From contig LS997564.1 of the NCBI GenBank assembly GCA_000469685.2, positions 42,116,240 through 42,180,239 of the forward strand: a stretch of DNA of 64,000 bases, in the 5' to 3' direction. This stretch comes from Haemonchus contortus (lineage: Eukaryota; Nematoda; Chromadorea; Rhabditida; Trichostrongylidae). The translations under genes were made by a program, and so were the position numbers. Below the pieces are notes generated by a model. It was not told where the DNA came from and did not search any database. It worked only from the letters and a program-made list of their open reading frames with translations. Of the stretch, positions 12,132 through 25,800 are shown piece after piece. The first letter of the stretch is position 1. Each line of letters opens with the position of its first letter.

Positions 12132-15100
12132 GAAGTGAGACACTGAGTTCTGAGATGAATAGCACCTGAAGTCATTGGATACAATTCTCAGATGTACAAC
12201 GAACATTTGAAAACTCCGAAGCTATAAAATAGACTGTTTGTATCTGAGAACGAAAGCAATTTGCTTGCTATATCAGCTCTCGATGGGAAGAATTGCCACA
12301 GCATTTACATGTTTCTAAGGATAACGATTTTCAGCAGAATGGAAATTTGACGGATTTCCAGGGTGCAGTCTTGGCAATATACACAAAGTAGCTGCTAGAG
12401 CTTCTCCTAATCTCAAGAAAAGATTCTCAATCCCTCTCTGATAGTCACAGATCCAAAAGCCTAGGAAACACGGAAACGGCCACGACTTTCTTGAGGTAAA
12501 TGGTTTTTCAAGCACGGTAACGCAATTTTCGTGAAAATTGATCAGCTACGTTTCCAAGATGAGAATATGAGAATCAAAAAACCAATTATTTCCATCCATA
12601 AGTCACACTCCTCCCCACCACTTCCTTTGGTCACAACAACGTTAAATTGTTGCTCCATATGCTACACGATATGTTTTCAGGACTGGAAATAATTATCTGG
12701 GAGCTCGTTATGCGGAATCGCCTCAAGCTTTCTGTCGATGTAAGCAGTTCCGATGTTCTACGTATATCAAACTCTGATCAGCACAAGGAACTACGTCTGC
12801 ACTTCCAATCCATAGCTTACAAACAATGTCGAGCGTTCGGTTAATAAATTAGAAGGTATGAGGGGAGGTAAGCAAAGAACGATGTTTTCTGCGATCTTAT
12901 TAATCGCTCATTTATGTGAAGCATTGAAATTTTTCTGGCAAATTCCTCTGACCAAAAAGAAAATGTCGAGAAGAAAAATGAGAAAACAGAAGAGGGAGAG
13001 TTGAAAGGCTTCATGAAAAGGAAATCCTACGACGTTGTTCATGTTGTATATGGCAACGCTTGAATCAATGCAGACAATTATTAGCTGTTGTGAGCAGGTT
13101 TAGTAATCGGATACGAATGTATGCATGCAGTAAAAATAATAAGCTCCATGTAGGAGGTGAGACTGATATGTTGTTGATACAAGGCCGGCTGGAAAATAAT
13201 GGAACTGCCCAAGTAGTTATGCGAATACAGGAGCGATCGACACGAGTAGATCACAAGAAAACTGCAAAGGCTTTGCCTCAATGTATGGATAGTTTGGTTC
13301 TAAAGTTTTTTGCTTTATTGTGAATATTGCCTGCGCTAAAAGCATCATATTGCCTTCAGAACATCGAAACTGGACAGCTTCTCGAAGAGCCTCCAACATC
13401 GCCTCCATGAAACTCTGACGTTGATGTTTATTCCAAGTGCTCTGCTGTGCCGTCGAGGTCGAGATCCTCTTCATCATCAGACACGATTCTGCCAGAACAA
13501 CATCGTCGAAGGGCTAAACGTGGCTCAAGATGGACCACCGTTTCAAGGCGGGTCGAGTGAAGCTGTTAACTACGGTAACCGGCTTGAAGTTGTCGCTGCA
13601 GCGCCAGCCACTGCCATTCTCAGACTTTTTTACTCACCAACTTATGCAAGAAGAAAATAGTATCCATTAGGGACATTCCTGCCCTTACATTCGCTCCCGC
13701 CCACTCGTAATCTTTTTTCTCTTTTTGCTCGAACTCCTCCATAGAAACCAGATTGCCTGGTAGTGCATCCACAGCAATTTCCAACCAAGTAACATTTTAG
13801 GATACCTGTGGGAAGGGCTGCGCTTTACCTCTTGGCGACATAGATCAGATCAATCGAGATGATTGTCAGCTGACTTCAAAGAAAAGGGAAAAAAACATAG
13901 TAGAAAGGGCGAGTCATGAAACGGCCCTGTGACGGTCAATGCTAGTGATCTGTTACATGTCCAAAGGGCCGTTCGCATCTAGCAAGCTATTTTTCGGTAC
14001 TGGACGTGAGTGAAGCGGCTAATGCACAACGATCAACACTGGGCTGAGTTCAAGAAGTAGTCAAAATGAAACGGAACGAACTATTGAACGAACGGCCTTC
14101 AATTAGGCAGATTGGCAATCTTTCCGACTTGTTCGGCTCTAAGGTTTTCAACTGGTTGATGTTATTTCCACAACTAAAAGGAAAATGCTCGCACAGTTTG
14201 GAATGAATTGAACCAAGCTGTAATCCTGCTCAATTCCACTGAGATCGGCTACCGTGAAGTGCAGAACTCCTGTATGCAAGAAAAAAATCGATCACTATCA
14301 TGGAAATGAACTGTTTGAAACACTTGGATCACGACCTTAACTTCCGATGACTTGCTTAAAAGTATTAAATCTGCTAACTGTGGGACGTACAATTTGTCTA
14401 ATTTTCGATCGAACGAGATCCTACTATATCAATGTCTCCAACCAGCGGCACCAAGGTGTCTCACCAGTCTCAAATTAGGGAGTCTACCCGACCGCTTCTG
14501 CTCGGTAATGTTCTCCTGAAGTAAAAAAGAAATAAGAGTATTATAAGTGGTATCAATGAGAGACCTAGTCTAGTGTTCTCAAATCTTTTATGTCAAAGAT
14601 AGCTGAAGTTCTGCCATGAAGAAGAAAATAGAAAACCTGTTTGAAAATCGTGCCGGGGGTCATATTCGAAGCAATCTACTCCAAACAACAGTGGGTGATC
14701 TCGTATAGTTAATAACATATTGATCTGAGAAGAAACCCGGAAACCGTATTCGACGAGACTTCATAACAAGCTCGACGCAAGTGCGAAGTGTACACCTCTG
14801 ATCCTCATGTGTTTGCGAAATCTGAAACCAATTATGGAGGCCCTGCGTTGCGGGCTCCGATGGGATTTCCTTGAGCTAAAGTCCTATTGAGTAATCAATA
14901 AAACCGGAGCGAATGAAAGACACTTTCTTGGTTTCCGCAACTGAAGCCAAATTTATTCTAGTTTTCGAGGAAATCGAGAGGTGAACACAAGTGAAATCCT
15001 TGAAACCGTGGCGAAAAAGTTAGTCAAGTTGGCAACCGCAAAGAAACGAGGACAGTTCAGTAGACAAGATCCTATTAAAGCTGAGTAAGGAAGGTTTGTT

Positions 15101-16834
15101 TACTAAGGGGTCGTTGGAAAGTAACTGGAGAATGTCACTTGGAGTTGGAAGAATATACGACAAAGGTTGTATGGAAGGGATGTTTGGACGAGCTGTCCAA
15201 ATGTGTGCATCATTACGTGTAGCCGGCTACAGTTAGCTGCATGCGTGCAACGTGTGCGTCCTAGCGCGAATGGTGGTATTTCTACAGCCTACGCGTGAGT
15301 ACACGTCTGCCTCTATTGTGCTCGCCGGTTGAGTTTATTCAGAAGTTCCTTTTACGCCCTTGATGGTTAAAGGCTTATACAAGGGGGAATCTTACCTAAC
15401 ATTTATATCGTGAGCTGTGCCCTCAACGCTTGACGCTCAAAATATGAGCACTCATCAATTTTCACTCAAAAAAAACACGAACAATTCAAATGGGTTTATA
15501 CGGCACAGCTAATCTTCATCTGACAATTGAAAAATTGATGAAAGTCAAAACATGCAAAAGGCATCCAAATCTCGAAGTGACACACAAGACACAAGACATT
15601 TACGATGGTAAGGAAACAACAAAGGATTCGCATGCCCACAATGAAGTGGCTTAAGCAACCACAGCTAATGTCACAGTTAGTGGAGAGGAAATGCTAGCAC
15701 CTTCTACTGGTGTCGAGATTGGTTGAATATTCGAAAATGACACCCAGAACTGACTGAATGCTCTTCAATACTGGACCCAAGCACTTTCTACAAAAACGCT
15801 ACCCTAATTCCGCACTACGTCTTCGAAACTATCGCACCGACATTAGCTAACCCTGTAATGTCCACCTCTAGACAACAAGAGCAATCACTCGAACGACAGT
15901 CAGCCGCACCTATCCTGCTCAGATAGCAACCCAAACGTGCCTCGGAGTATAACTGCAAAAGTCAGCAGCACACGGTATTAGAGGCAATACTTCTAGCAAA
16001 ATGGCACGTCTACGCCAGGCGAAAATCCGCCATCATGCTTTCGCCGATCAGATGTTCTATTAGGAAGGGGGGGGGGCAGGGGGAACCTGTGCCTAGCAGA
16101 TCTTTTCTTTCTTTCTGCTTTTACTTTAGGTTTTACGATTGCCTTTCTGAAATTTCGCCACCAGTGGGAGATCGTAACAAGCCAAACATTCGCACTATTT
16201 GGAATTTTTTCTCAATGGTGGCCTCTGAACTAATCCCTCCGAGAAAAACAGCGTAAAAAGTGTGAGCTCGATCGAATCAAAGGCTGAAGATTAGGTAGAG
16301 ACTAGGTTATAGACAACAAACTCATGCCGCAAAGAAAAACAGCAGCCAAGTTCCTAATGCACCGTCAAAGGAGGTAACTAAAAGGTTAAGACCAGCCTAA
16401 AGTCTAGAGAACGAGTTATCTCACAGCAAATAAAGTTGAGTACAGTAAACAAAAACTATTTCGCGGCGTCATCCAGCATGTCATGAATACCAGCAATCAT
16501 CAATAACAGTTCTGCCTTAGTAAAAGACTAGTAAATCTGCGCCTGAATACAACGCACATGGCTACCTGCCCTACACCAGCACCACTTGGCTACCCGTACT
16601 ACTCTAAAAATGCTCTAACCGTCATTTTATGGCACACACAATAAGATCGAGAAGTCGTGGCGAGTTCTGCAAACTGACCTACGCACATCGCACACTGTTA
16701 ACTTACTAGAAGCTTGAGGAATATAGATGGAGGAATCCTCTAAAGCACTCAAACTACTGGCCTATGTACGAGGATCGACAAAGCACACTGCCTAAAACGA
16801 TGCGACAATCCACCAAACGGTTAACACCTAGTTA

Positions 16835-19800
16835 TTACGTGAACAAAATCATCATCGCTTTGATAATATAGTGGCTCGTGCCGAATTCTCCAGCCGGAGC
16901 CGAGTCGTAAAGATGACGACAAAGGCCTCGGGCTCCGTCGCACCTTTTCCCGGATGCACAGCATTCAAGTACAATAGTTCCCATTTCGCGCTGAAAATAC
17001 CCATTTTTAAGTAGAACAGCAAATCTGGACCGAGACAATCAAAGTAATGCATACTACATCAGGGCTTGCACCACTTGATATACTTCACGACTGTTTTACT
17101 ACAGAAAGGCAAATCGTGACAGACTGATTTACTGTACAGTGTCTAACTTCTGATGACACATTTAGCGTTCGAGATTGAATTGGTTGACTATCGTGCCTTA
17201 ATACAAGGAGGCTGTGGGTATGTTTTATCACACACACACAGTGTTGTTCACACTGAAAATTCGCGAAACTAGAACATCATCACATTAAAAGGTCGAGGGG
17301 CTTAAGAGGATTAAATGCAGAGTTGCAGAGAGTCCAACGACGCTCTACGACAGCGAGTTCTGGACCCGTGAGCAAGAATCTGAAAGGCAATTGTACCCAG
17401 CCTATATAAAGATGCCGAGATGGGCCTGCGGTTGGACATCTCTGGAAAGATTAGGAACGGAGATGTCAGAATAATCGTGCAAACAGCAGCAGTCCAGATA
17501 ATGAAGAGCAGGGCCTGCGATAATATGGGCACTTTTTGGAATGGCCACAGGATCACACATGAGAGAGCCAGTGAAGTGTCAAACTCAATGGAAGAAAAGA
17601 GGCGACATAAGGAAACCCTAGCAAGGGCGACAGGAGTGTGAGTTTACCATCCAAACGGCTTCTCTTACTCGCCGCATCCGATCACGTGCAGTCGCATGCT
17701 TTGAAGGGGAAGATTTCAATTTCTAGTGGGAGAATTATTGTAACTGCCGCGAATCCACCTTCGCTTGCAGTGGGGATTCGGGTAGAGATACTGCTGCTCC
17801 GTTTTTCTACATGGCGGCAACAGCTAATACACTGTTTTTGTTAGAGGAAGTACTAATGCCTTGGTTAGGTATTTGCCTCAAAGAATGTCACCGTTGCCCT
17901 TGGTTTCTATATGGTCTTTTCTGAAAGATAACTCAGACTTTGACATCCATCTGTTGGAGCTTCTTTAATTTTGGCTCTCTCTTTGACTCTACAATAGGTG
18001 GGATTCTCTCCGATCACTTTGGGCAATTCATGTTAAAAAATTTTCGCTGGTCAATAGCGAGCGATGCAGTTTAACGAACTTTTTCATCTCTTGCATTTAT
18101 TCTGGTTTACTCATCTGACTCATCTTACTTTTTTCTTTGCTGCTCCACCATTCTATTTATCATCAAGGTTAGGCGTATTAGGGACATTCAAAACGGTGGT
18201 GTCAAAAAAGCGAACGTACTCGTTCAAAAAAAAGAACAACACTAGATGAGTTCTGGGTGAACCGGCTAAGGATACGAGTTTTACTTTCCAGGGTTTTGTG
18301 GCATGTAGTTGGATTGCACCAGGATGTAGAAAACAATGGGATTCCAGCATTCCTCAGAAAGATTAACACCTGATGAAGAAATAAAAAAAAACTCACGTTG
18401 TGCTTCACGAACAATTCGTTAGCTTTTCTGAGCAGAACATCAATGTCTAGAGGACGATCTCGTGGAATATTCGGCTGGTCGCTCTGCACCAAACGATCCA
18501 GTCTCCCCAACAGCCACAAGACTTCAACAACCTTAAAAACGCGTTATGAAATTATGGCTAAGGAAATGTGTTCGAGCTGCACACGGTGAAAAATCAAAGG
18601 CATATCCAAGAAACCCAACAAGTTTATAGTGACCAAAAAAATTTCTCCAAAAGATGCCAGATCCAGGGAAGCGATCAGAGACTAGCAAAGGAGCAATTTT
18701 AACATACGTATTTAATTAGCCCGGAAACGATGTGAAAACTGCTAAAAAGTTGAAGGTCAAGCTGCCGAAAAAGGTGGGGTGGCTATCAAAGTAGGCTGAG
18801 CTTGGAACGAAAATTTACAGTTAGACCACGGTTCGATCCGAAATCAACAGTACTTTTCGAAGCGTTCCAGACACGAATGTTATCACGCTTCGCTTAATTT
18901 AACGGTAGAGCGTTCAAGTTCTGAGTAAGTGTAGTCAGTGAAGCAGTGATTACGCTGTTGCGGTCAAAGTCGATCAATCAATAACGATTATCTGTCCGTT
19001 ATGGACACGATACCGATTTGTTGTGTAATTGACCGGATATTCACAGAATAGCTCAGAGTGAATTGTTTGAACTCTAAAAGGGGAGAGGGGCTACTTTGAG
19101 TATGTATTGCTCCATGGAGCCACTGGTCTTGAATGCCCGACAGCGATCAATATCTGTTCCTGCTGAAAGACAGCAGCTATTTATTATTTTCTGGCAGATA
19201 AGAAACGAAGGAAATCGCATCATTCACAGGACATTTCCGCATGTTTCGCAGGAAGGTGGAGAGCCGGGCGAACGGACTGGTAGTGATAACACAGACAAAT
19301 GCTAATGGGCAACAGATGTAAGTAGAACTGAAACATCAAAGCTCGCGATGAACCGTTTTTAATGGTCTTCACCTACGTATGTGGCTGGAGCAAAGCACCG
19401 GAAACAGTGGAAAATAGCATAGGGATGGGCCTCCAATTACAAGTTGTTGTGTATATCTATCTCCCACCTCTCCCAACTTATACCTTACAACCTCTGAGCA
19501 ACAGCTACCTATTTAAGAGTCCAGGCCAAAACTCTGGGATTAGATGCTTCATAAAACTACCAAGCCTTCAAAAGAAGTGTTCACTGAACATGAACAATTA
19601 CAAGCAAAAAGTTTACCGTGTTGGACATAGTTCGAACGGACTCTTAGAAGCTTTTTATGTGAAATCTATTAAGACTACTAAGAAGCATGAATTGTGGTTG
19701 TGCACCAACGTTAGTTCCAAAAACAGGATGGTTTTGAATAAGCAGACGGAGTTCGAGTTCAAATGTTGACTTACCATTTCTCTATACTCCGGCTCTGCAA

Positions 19801-22800
19801 TTCGATTCAGCACTTGTTCTACCTCAAGTGCAAACTTCATCTCTCGTCGAGTCATCTCCTGCGTTAAACCCCAGTGCAGGATAGTGTCGTTGATGCGAAC
19901 ACCATGTGGAAGCCGATTCACCGTATCCCACAACGTCTAAAACATGAAATATATCAAAACCTATCCAAAAGTTGAGTAAACAGCAATCAAATTTCGCCAG
20001 TCGTGCTCTTCGAATTACTCCAAGGGTGGAAAAAGTAACGAACTCAATTCAACGATTGACAATGGAAAAAGAAAGCGCTAAGATGTCTTGCACTTCCACA
20101 TTACTGTAGCCCCTACATATTTATATCATAGCCTCCAGTGACTATCGAACTACTATTTGCCAGTAGTTCGACAGTCACTGGACCCTTATTTATCTGACCC
20201 AGAATTATCAAAAATTACTCGAAACCAAAGTGAAGCTAACTATTACCGCATAAAAATTGTTTGGCACTCGATTGAGCGCACCATCGATACGACGATGCCT
20301 TAGCCAGATGCCGAACTGGAAGTCATCTTCAGCGAGCTCTTCATCTTCTTCCTCTTCAACTTCTTGTATAGTACGCTCAGGTATGCTTCTTGTCGATTTG
20401 CGCAATGACTAAAAATTTTGAAATTCTATAAGAATGAGGATCTTTCAAATTCGAACATATACCTTTCTCTCTTCAATGTGTCGCCTGAAACTCCCGATTC
20501 CAGTGCGAGTTTCTTTAGCAGCATCACAATCATCGACGAACCTGAACGTAACCTTTGATGGTCCACAAACCTCCCAGTCGTAAAGCTAATCGTTGAGAAA
20601 ATGAATCAAGAAAAGTTTCGGGACGAAGACTGATTTTTATCCAACTATAGAATCTTTCACTGAAGCTTCTTAATGCAATAGTACACTCACTCTTCCAGAA
20701 GTCTTCCGCTAAGTAATGAGAATAGCATAGACTTAAGTTCGAACGGGCTTATAGTCATCAGGTTTTCAGCAGCGTCAGCTGCAGAAAGCTTTCTGATCCG
20801 AGCTAGCTCCGAGGCGAGAACCTTGAAAAATGAAGGCATTGAAGACACAGGTCATCCCTTCTAGGGAATGAACTCACCTGTATAATGAGCCCAATTCGCA
20901 ACCTGAACATCTCGACAAACAACTTGGGCTCCGTCCTGACTAGAGAACCAAGGGCAACTATTATTTCCTTAACAAAAAATGTTCGTTGGACATCAGCATG
21001 ATCTAACTCATTGGTTACCTGACTCAGGGTGAAAGCATTTGGATCATCAGAATAGGCTCTATGCATGATTTCTTTAAGTTCCTCGTTGGTTTTCGGACTT
21101 GTGATGGCTTCCTCTTTCTTGGACGGCAAGCCAACCTGACATTGAATTTTTATCTCAAACAAGCACGTTGTTAGTGTTAAATAAATAACAAGTACAACAC
21201 TGAAGGTCACGGGGACCGCAAAAACCTCGGCCAAAAATTGAGGTATGCTATTATTTATGTCATCACCCTGCTGAGCATCCTCCATTCATATGAAGATGGC
21301 AAATAGGCAATACCTTGAGTATAACCTACCCCTTCACGACACTGCGCTAGGTAGTACGCGAACCTTGCGGCCGCAATATTTGAAATTAAAGAAGAATAAA
21401 ATTATAACGAACAGTTATCTGCTTCTGACGAACGAGGAGGTGAGTGACAGCTTTTCCCAATTCCTCAAGACGTTTGCCCAAAAGTCCTGCTGTCAAACGA
21501 ACCAATGCCCAAAGACGACACTCACACGACTGCAAATGTACCTGTTGTTAACTAAAGTCGATCTTCACGAGCAAACCGAAAAGAACAGAGGTAAAATTGA
21601 AAGAAAAAGTAAACAATAAGGCGGAAGAAGAGCAAAAGTATCGCAAAACTGACCTTGGTGTAGACCTCTTCCATTAGCATTTTGATCGTCACATATTGTT
21701 CGTTAAGTTCAAATTCATAGTCCGGTCCCCTAAAATCTTTTTTTAAAGATTTTTTTTTGTGGTTGGAGGTTCTCTGATTTATTATAAGTAAACTATTATT
21801 TCAAGCGAAGCATTACATTGCCCAGTCGTACAAGTTTACTATGATGAAACCACTTCATTTGGTCGATCTTTCAAACGAATCGTCTTCTTTAAATACCAGG
21901 ACAAAAGGAAAGCCACAGATCAGGAATTTCAATCTACCTTAAGGTCCTTGACGTTGACTATTTGTTCGGAACAATAACTAAAGAGCGGTTCCATTACAAC
22001 CAACTGTGGGCCAAGCAGTGTAAAACATTATTTAACACTCCCAGGCTTCAGAAAGACCGAACTTGGAAGACAAGACATTGTTTTCGAAAAGCTCACTGAT
22101 TCATCCATAAGCAATGCACTATCGAAGCTTGTTCCTCAAGAACAGTTGTTTCCAATAGCAATTCCACCAAATCATCGGCTTTCATCGTATTCATTTGTTG
22201 TTGACTGTAGTCTTTTCGTCTGAAACGCGAGCAAATTTTATATTCAGGTGCGTACTGTGACGTCTAAATGTTTGTGTTATTGGTTACGGTAATGTTTGCG
22301 TGCAACTTGTGCGTACAGGTGCGAATGGTGTGCAACGTCCACAGCTTCTGGAACACCGTGAGAACCCGACCGCCTAGGATGTGTACGTCGGCCAAGCGTG
22401 TTATGAGGCTCTTATTACGCCCTATCTCGGCCATCTTTGTGACCTGGTGGCGGAGCTTCTCCTCGATTTCCCGCGTTCGCTTTGCGGCATGGGAAAAATC
22501 TTTTTTAGTTGTTTTGTGGCTGCAAGCTGCAATAACCGTACTCAGTCCGCCTCCCAAAATCGAAGGACACCATATTTTTCGTTGACTGTCTTTATTTTTC
22601 GGTTATTTTTGAGTGTTTCTTTCTGTTCCTTTTTTGGAACAACTCGTTCTCTACTATTCACGCTCGAGACTGCAATGGAATTCAAAACGTGGCCAGCAGA
22701 TAGATACTTAGAGGACTTCCTAACTAACAGATTGCGCGCTCCAATCTTTCACCGCATTTCCGCGATACGCTGACGGTATGGCCAGCGCGATGCAGTGTTC

Positions 22801-25800
22801 GGGGAGAAGATATCGGACCCCATGAAGGAACACGCTGCGCAGGGCAAGCGACGAACGAAAAGAAGGCGTCCACGGCGACCAGGCCACTACACCGAGAACG
22901 GATGGAAGGCGTCAACGGCAAGCAGGGCACTTCCACATGACGGTATAAGGGAAAGCGCAGTGCAAGGCATGTCAAGCCATGAACAAACGCAAGGCGTCCA
23001 CGGCGACCAGGCCACTACACCGAGAACGGATGGAAGGCGTCAACGGCAAGCAGGGCGCTTCCACATGATGGTATAAGGGAAAGCGTGGTGCAGGGCAATG
23101 TCGAGTCATGAATAAACGCAAGGCGTCCACGGCGACCAGGCCACTACACCGAGAACGGATGGAAGGCGTCAACGGCAAGCAGGGCACTTCCACATGACGG
23201 TATAAGGGAAAGCGCAGTGCAAGGCATGTCAAGCCATGAACAAACGCAAGGCGTCCACGGCGACCAGGCCACTTCACCGAGAACGGATGAAATGCGTCAA
23301 CGGCAAGCAGGGCGCTTCCACATGACGGTATAAGGGAAAGCGCAGTGCAAGGCATGTCAAGTCATGAACAAACGCAAGGCGTCCACGGCGACCAGGCCAC
23401 TACACCGAGAACGGATGGAAGGCGTCAACGGCAAGCAGGGCACTTCCACATGACGGTATAAGGGAAAGCGCAGTGCAAGGCATGTCAAGTCATGAACAAA
23501 CGCAAGGCGTCCACGGCGACCAGGCCACTTCACCGAGAACGGATGAAATGCGTCAACGGCAAGCAGGGCGCTTCCACATGACGGTATAAGGGAAAGCAGT
23601 GCAAGGCATGTCGAGTCATGAATAAACGCAAGGCGTCCACGGCGACCAGGCCACTACACCGAGAACGGATGGAAGGCGTCAACGGCAAGCAGGGCACTTC
23701 CACATGACGGTATAAGGGAAAGCGCAGTGCAAGGCATGTCAAGCCATGAACAAACGCAAGGCGTCCACGGCGACCAGGCCACTTCACCGAGAACGGATGA
23801 AATGCGTCAACGGCAAGCAGGGCACTTCCACATGACGGTATAAGGGAAAGCGCAGTGCAAGGCATGTCAAGTCATGAACAAACGCAAGGCGTCCACGGCG
23901 ACCAGGCCACTACACCGAGAACGGATGGAAGGCGTCAACGGCAAGCAGGGCACTTCCACATGACGGAATAAGGGAAAGCGCAGTGCAAGGCATGTCAAGT
24001 CATGAACAAACGCAAGGCGTCCACGGCGACCAGGCCACTACACCGAGAACGGATGGAAGGCGTCAACGGCAAGCAGGGCACTTCCACATGACGGAATAAG
24101 GGAAAGCGCAGTGCAAGGCATGTCAAGTCATGAACAAACGCAAGGCGTCCACGGCGACCAGGCCACTACACCGAGAACGGATGGAAGGCGTCAACGGCAA
24201 GCAGGGCACTTCCACATGACGGTATAAGGGAAAGCGCAGTGCAAGGCATGTCAAGCCATGAACAAACGCAAGGCGTCCACGGCGACCAGGCCACTACACC
24301 GAGAACGGATGGAAGGCGTCAACGGCAAGCAGGGCACTTCCACATGACGGTATAAGGGAAAGCGTGGTGCAGGGCAATGTCGAGTCATGAATAAACGCAA
24401 GGCGTCCACGGCGACCAGGCCACTACACCGAGAACGGATGGAAGGCATCAACGGCAAGCAGGGTGCTTCCACATGACGGTATAAGGGAAAGCAGTGCAAG
24501 GCATGTCAAGCCATGAACAAACGCAAGGCGTCCACGGCGACCAGGCCACTACACCGAGAACGGATGGAAGGCGTCAACGGCAGGCAGGGCGCTTCCACAT
24601 GATGGTATAAGGGAAAGCAGTGCAAGGCATGTCAAGCCATGAACAAACGCAAGGCGTCCACGGCGACCAGGCCACTACACCGAGAACGGATGGAAGGCGT
24701 CAAAGGCAAGCAAGGCGCTTCCACCTGACGGCACTGTGGAGGGGAATGTCGAGCGACGAGCGAATGCAAGGCGTCCACGGCGAACAAGCTACATCACCAC
24801 GGATGAGCGGAGCATCCACGTCTCATTTAGTTGAAGGGTGCAGAAATCTTTGTCGTGAACGAGAGCATAGTTCTACGGCATGACAAACAGGGCGATCGAG
24901 TATACAGGAGCAGGACGTCATGATCTAAAGTAGTATAATACTTTGCGGCATGGGAGAGGGTAGCGGATTCACGCTTTGCGGCATGGGAAAAAACTTTTTT
25001 TTTACTTGTTTTGTGGCTCCAAGCTGCAATAACCGCACTCAGCTCGCCTCCGGTCAATCGAAAGGACACCGTATTTCTCGCTGACTTCCTTTCTTCTTCG
25101 ATTGTTCTCGATTGTTTCTTTCTCTTTCTTTTTTGTCTTTATGTTGATCAGACGTGATTGTTCGAAATGGCTCTTTTTCTAATATCGACGATCGAAAGAC
25201 TGAATGAAAAATATAAAGAACATCCGGCTCCGCGAAGCTTTTTGACACTGAAGTCTTTCCTATTTCGACATACGCCTCAAGAACTCAACGAACTCGATGG
25301 ACTCGAGGAGAATTCAATTAACGCGCTGTGGAAGGACGACACCCGCAAATTCTCTATAAAAGCATGTAGAAAGGGAATCCAGGGCTTGCAACCCCGCCAA
25401 GGAAGGAAAAACACGAACGTCGTCCCTCACGTCAAGGAATGCCTCGTGCGACTTTGTATTGGCGTTGTATCAGAGCATTCACTAGCTGAATCTCTCGGGA
25501 CATGGGACAAATACCAGAAGGGCCATCGAAACACCAGAAGGGCCATCAAAAAAATTGTCAAAGTCTAGAACGAATGCTCTGAACGGAACAAATGCTATCC
25601 CTCGCCTCCCTCGAGCTAGAACGATTCAACATACTATTCTGGCTCGCGAAAGAGACGAATATAGCCATTCCTGCTGCCCGCTGAAAATTGATGATTAACG
25701 GGGCGACAGGTGATCGAAGTGGACATCACAAAATCAGGTTGTACAGCGACAGTTCCACAATAGGATGAATAAACAATGATCAACGACTTACGTCGAGTCG

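Larger units (their letters stand above)
8604..16834. other. Gene-poor stretch, no supportable gene
   Basis: Frames on both strands are short, mutually overlapping and lack family motifs or in-phase splice sites. A block at about 10889-11000 resembles the block at 25590-25700 (shared CCCTCGA-CTAGAACGAT text), so part of the stretch is a dispersed repeat. It also holds a small tandem duplication at 10.67 kb and a hairpin at 12.1 kb. It includes the 3' flank of the phosphorylase kinase gene; I found no clear AATAAA for that gene close to its stop. Confidence 0.5.

Noticed and set aside
21959..22000. Possible PHKA exon reading [10 protein letters not shown]
   Set aside because: Its phase cannot join to 21729 without a stop, whereas exon 22219-22097 joins 25882-25792 and 21729-21654 in phase and aligns with the family.
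22972..24499. Long minus-strand frames with repeated [16 protein letters not shown] text, up to 127 codons
   Set aside because: They are translations of the minisatellite; the same text recurs with each unit and is broken by unit-length changes, with no start or splice context.
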